Under the pieces are notes generated by a model that worked only from the letters and a program-made list of their open reading frames with translations, was not told the origin of the DNA and made no database searches. From Pelotomaculum sp. UBA4789 (GTDB lineage Bacteria > Bacillota > Desulfotomaculia > Desulfotomaculales > Pelotomaculaceae), in assembly GCA_002402945.1 (NCBI GenBank), contig DHGV01000060.1, positions 1 through 6,285 of the forward strand: a stretch of 6,285 nt of DNA, in the 5' to 3' direction. Each line of letters opens with the position of its first letter. Position 1 is the first letter of the stretch. Made by a program: the position numbers and the translations under genes. Shown piece after piece: positions 5,377 through 6,285 of the stretch.

Positions 5377-6285
5377 TCACAGCAGCCGCATGACCGTGTC
5401 AATTACTTTATCTGCCGTGAAACCAAACTCTTTAAACAAGGTTGGGGCAGGAGCGGAAGCGCCAAAGTGATCGATACCGATAATTTTACCCCTGTCCCCG
5501 ACAAAACGGTGCCAACCCTGGGTGATCCCGGCTTCTATCGCTACCCGCACTGTAACCTGCGGCAGCAGCACCTTGTTCCGGTACTCATCCGGCTGAGCTT
5601 CGAACAGTTCCCAGGAAGGCATGCTAACCACGCGTGGTGCGACACCCTTCCCCCGCAGCATTTCTGCCGCTTCCAGGGCTAGGTGCACTTCCGAGCCGCT
5701 GGCAATTAAAATCACATCCGGCTCGTCCTTCCCTGCTTCAGCAAGGATGTATGCGCCGCGAGCAAGGCCGTCAGCGGGTGACAGCTTCTGCCTGTCCAGG
5801 GTGGGCAGGTTTTGCCGGGTTAAAATCATGGCTGTCGGGCCTTTGATTTTCCCTAAGGCGCAGCGCCAGGCCTCGGCAGTTTCATTAGCATCCGCCGGAC
5901 GGATGACGGTCAAACCGGGAATTGCTCTGAGCACAGCCAGGTGCTCTACCGGTTGGTGCGTCGGCCCGTCTTCACCGACGCCGATGCTGTCGTGGGTAAA
6001 TATATAGATTACATTGCGGCTCATCATCGCAGCCAGGCGTATCGGCGGGCGCATATAATCCGCAAAAACCAGGAAGGTGGCGCCATACGGGATAACGCCG
6101 CTGTGCAGCGACATGCCATTGAGGATTGAACCCATAGCGTGCTCCCTGACCCCAAAACGCAGGTTCCTGCCGCCGTAATTATCCGGGCTGAAATCAGTAG
6201 AGCTTTTAATCAGTGTTTCTGTTGATGGAGCCAGGTCAGCTGAGCCACCGATCAGGTTGGGGAGAGCGCCGGCAACAGCGTTCAG
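5377..6285 (-). CDS. tkt: Transketolase, C-terminal part (5' end beyond the window)
   Basis: The open frame continues to the right edge and encodes 302 residues of a protein normally about 660 long; the N-terminal thiamine-pyrophosphate domain lies outside. Transketolase moves two-carbon ketol units between sugar phosphates in the pentose phosphate and Calvin pathways. The visible part starts in the pyrimidine-binding domain with PNLIGGSADLAPST. GVREHAMG follows, whose Glu48 (fragment numbering) matches the catalytic Glu411 of the E. coli enzyme. THDSIGVGEDGPTHQPVEH places His98, Asp106 and His110 at the spacing of E. coli His461, Asp469 and His473. TRQNLPTLDR holds the phosphate-binding Arg. 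The C-terminal domain (GSEVHLALEAAEML, RVVSMPSWELF, FGASAPAPTLFKEFGFTADKV) is complete to the stop. The Met at 6135 is internal to GVREHAMG and not the start. There is no sign of damage. Confidence 0.97.
   Translation of the reverse strand: MNAVAGALPNLIGGSADLAPSTETLIKSSTDFSPDNYGGRNLRFGVREHAMGSILNGMSLHSGVIPYGATFLVFADYMRPPIRLAAMMSRNVIYIFTHDSIGVGEDGPTHQPVEHLAVLRAIPGLTVIRPADANETAEAWRCALGKIKGPTAMILTRQNLPTLDRQKLSPADGLARGAYILAEAGKDEPDVILIASGSEVHLALEAAEMLRGKGVAPRVVSMPSWELFEAQPDEYRNKVLLPQVTVRVAIEAGITQGWHRFVGDRGKIIGIDHFGASAPAPTLFKEFGFTADKVIDTVMRLL

Noticed and set aside
5377..6135. A complete 252-residue short transketolase starting at the Met at 6135
   Set aside because: The frame stays open to the window edge and the 50 residues before this Met are conserved transketolase sequence, so the gene is cut by the window.

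Overview
The window holds seven genes, all on the minus strand, so they read from right to left. I see no believable plus-strand gene. In order of transcription they are: the C-terminal half of transketolase (running off the right edge), a small SAM-dependent methyltransferase, a DJ-1/PfpI-family protein, DnaK, GrpE, a DnaJ/CbpA-type co-chaperone with a reduced zinc finger, and a small CbpM/HspR-like MerR-family protein. The last 311 bases (1-311) carry no gene; they hold a strong terminator and an imperfect hairpin repeat.

The genes form two transcription units. Unit A is tkt and the methyltransferase (20 bp apart), closed by a bulged rho-independent terminator at 4720-4763. After an AT-rich gap of about 140 bp comes unit B: DJ-1, dnaK, grpE, dnaJ and cbpM. 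The gap from DJ-1 to dnaK is 44 bp and from dnaK to grpE 27 bp. The grpE/dnaJ and dnaJ/cbpM junctions overlap by start/stop codons. Unit B ends in a long stem-loop at 248-299.

Unit B looks like a self-contained protein-quality-control module. DnaK is the ATP-driven Hsp70, GrpE its nucleotide exchange factor, and the J-protein delivers substrate and stimulates ATP hydrolysis. The small MerR-like protein should either repress the operon (as HspR does) or bind the J-domain and restrain it (as CbpM does). The DJ-1/PfpI protein adds a thiol-based stress function. The order dnaK-grpE-dnaJ-MerR resembles the actinobacterial dnaK-grpE-dnaJ-hspR operon, not the Firmicute hrcA-grpE-dnaK-dnaJ order. I see neither a CIRCE element nor a canonical HAIR operator.

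The host is bacterial, with roughly balanced GC in genes and AT-rich gaps. DnaK carries the N-terminal-quadrant insert known from diderm and Chloroflexota/cyanobacterial proteins and absent from typical Firmicute and actinobacterial DnaK. Gene style and the hairpin repeat fit an anaerobic Clostridia/Peptococcaceae-like or Chloroflexota-like genome, but the window alone does not settle this. I found no wholly new system. The most unusual items are the half-size zinc finger in the J-protein, the joining of CbpA/CbpM-type partners with DnaK/GrpE and DJ-1 in one operon, and the repeat with a duplicated arm.
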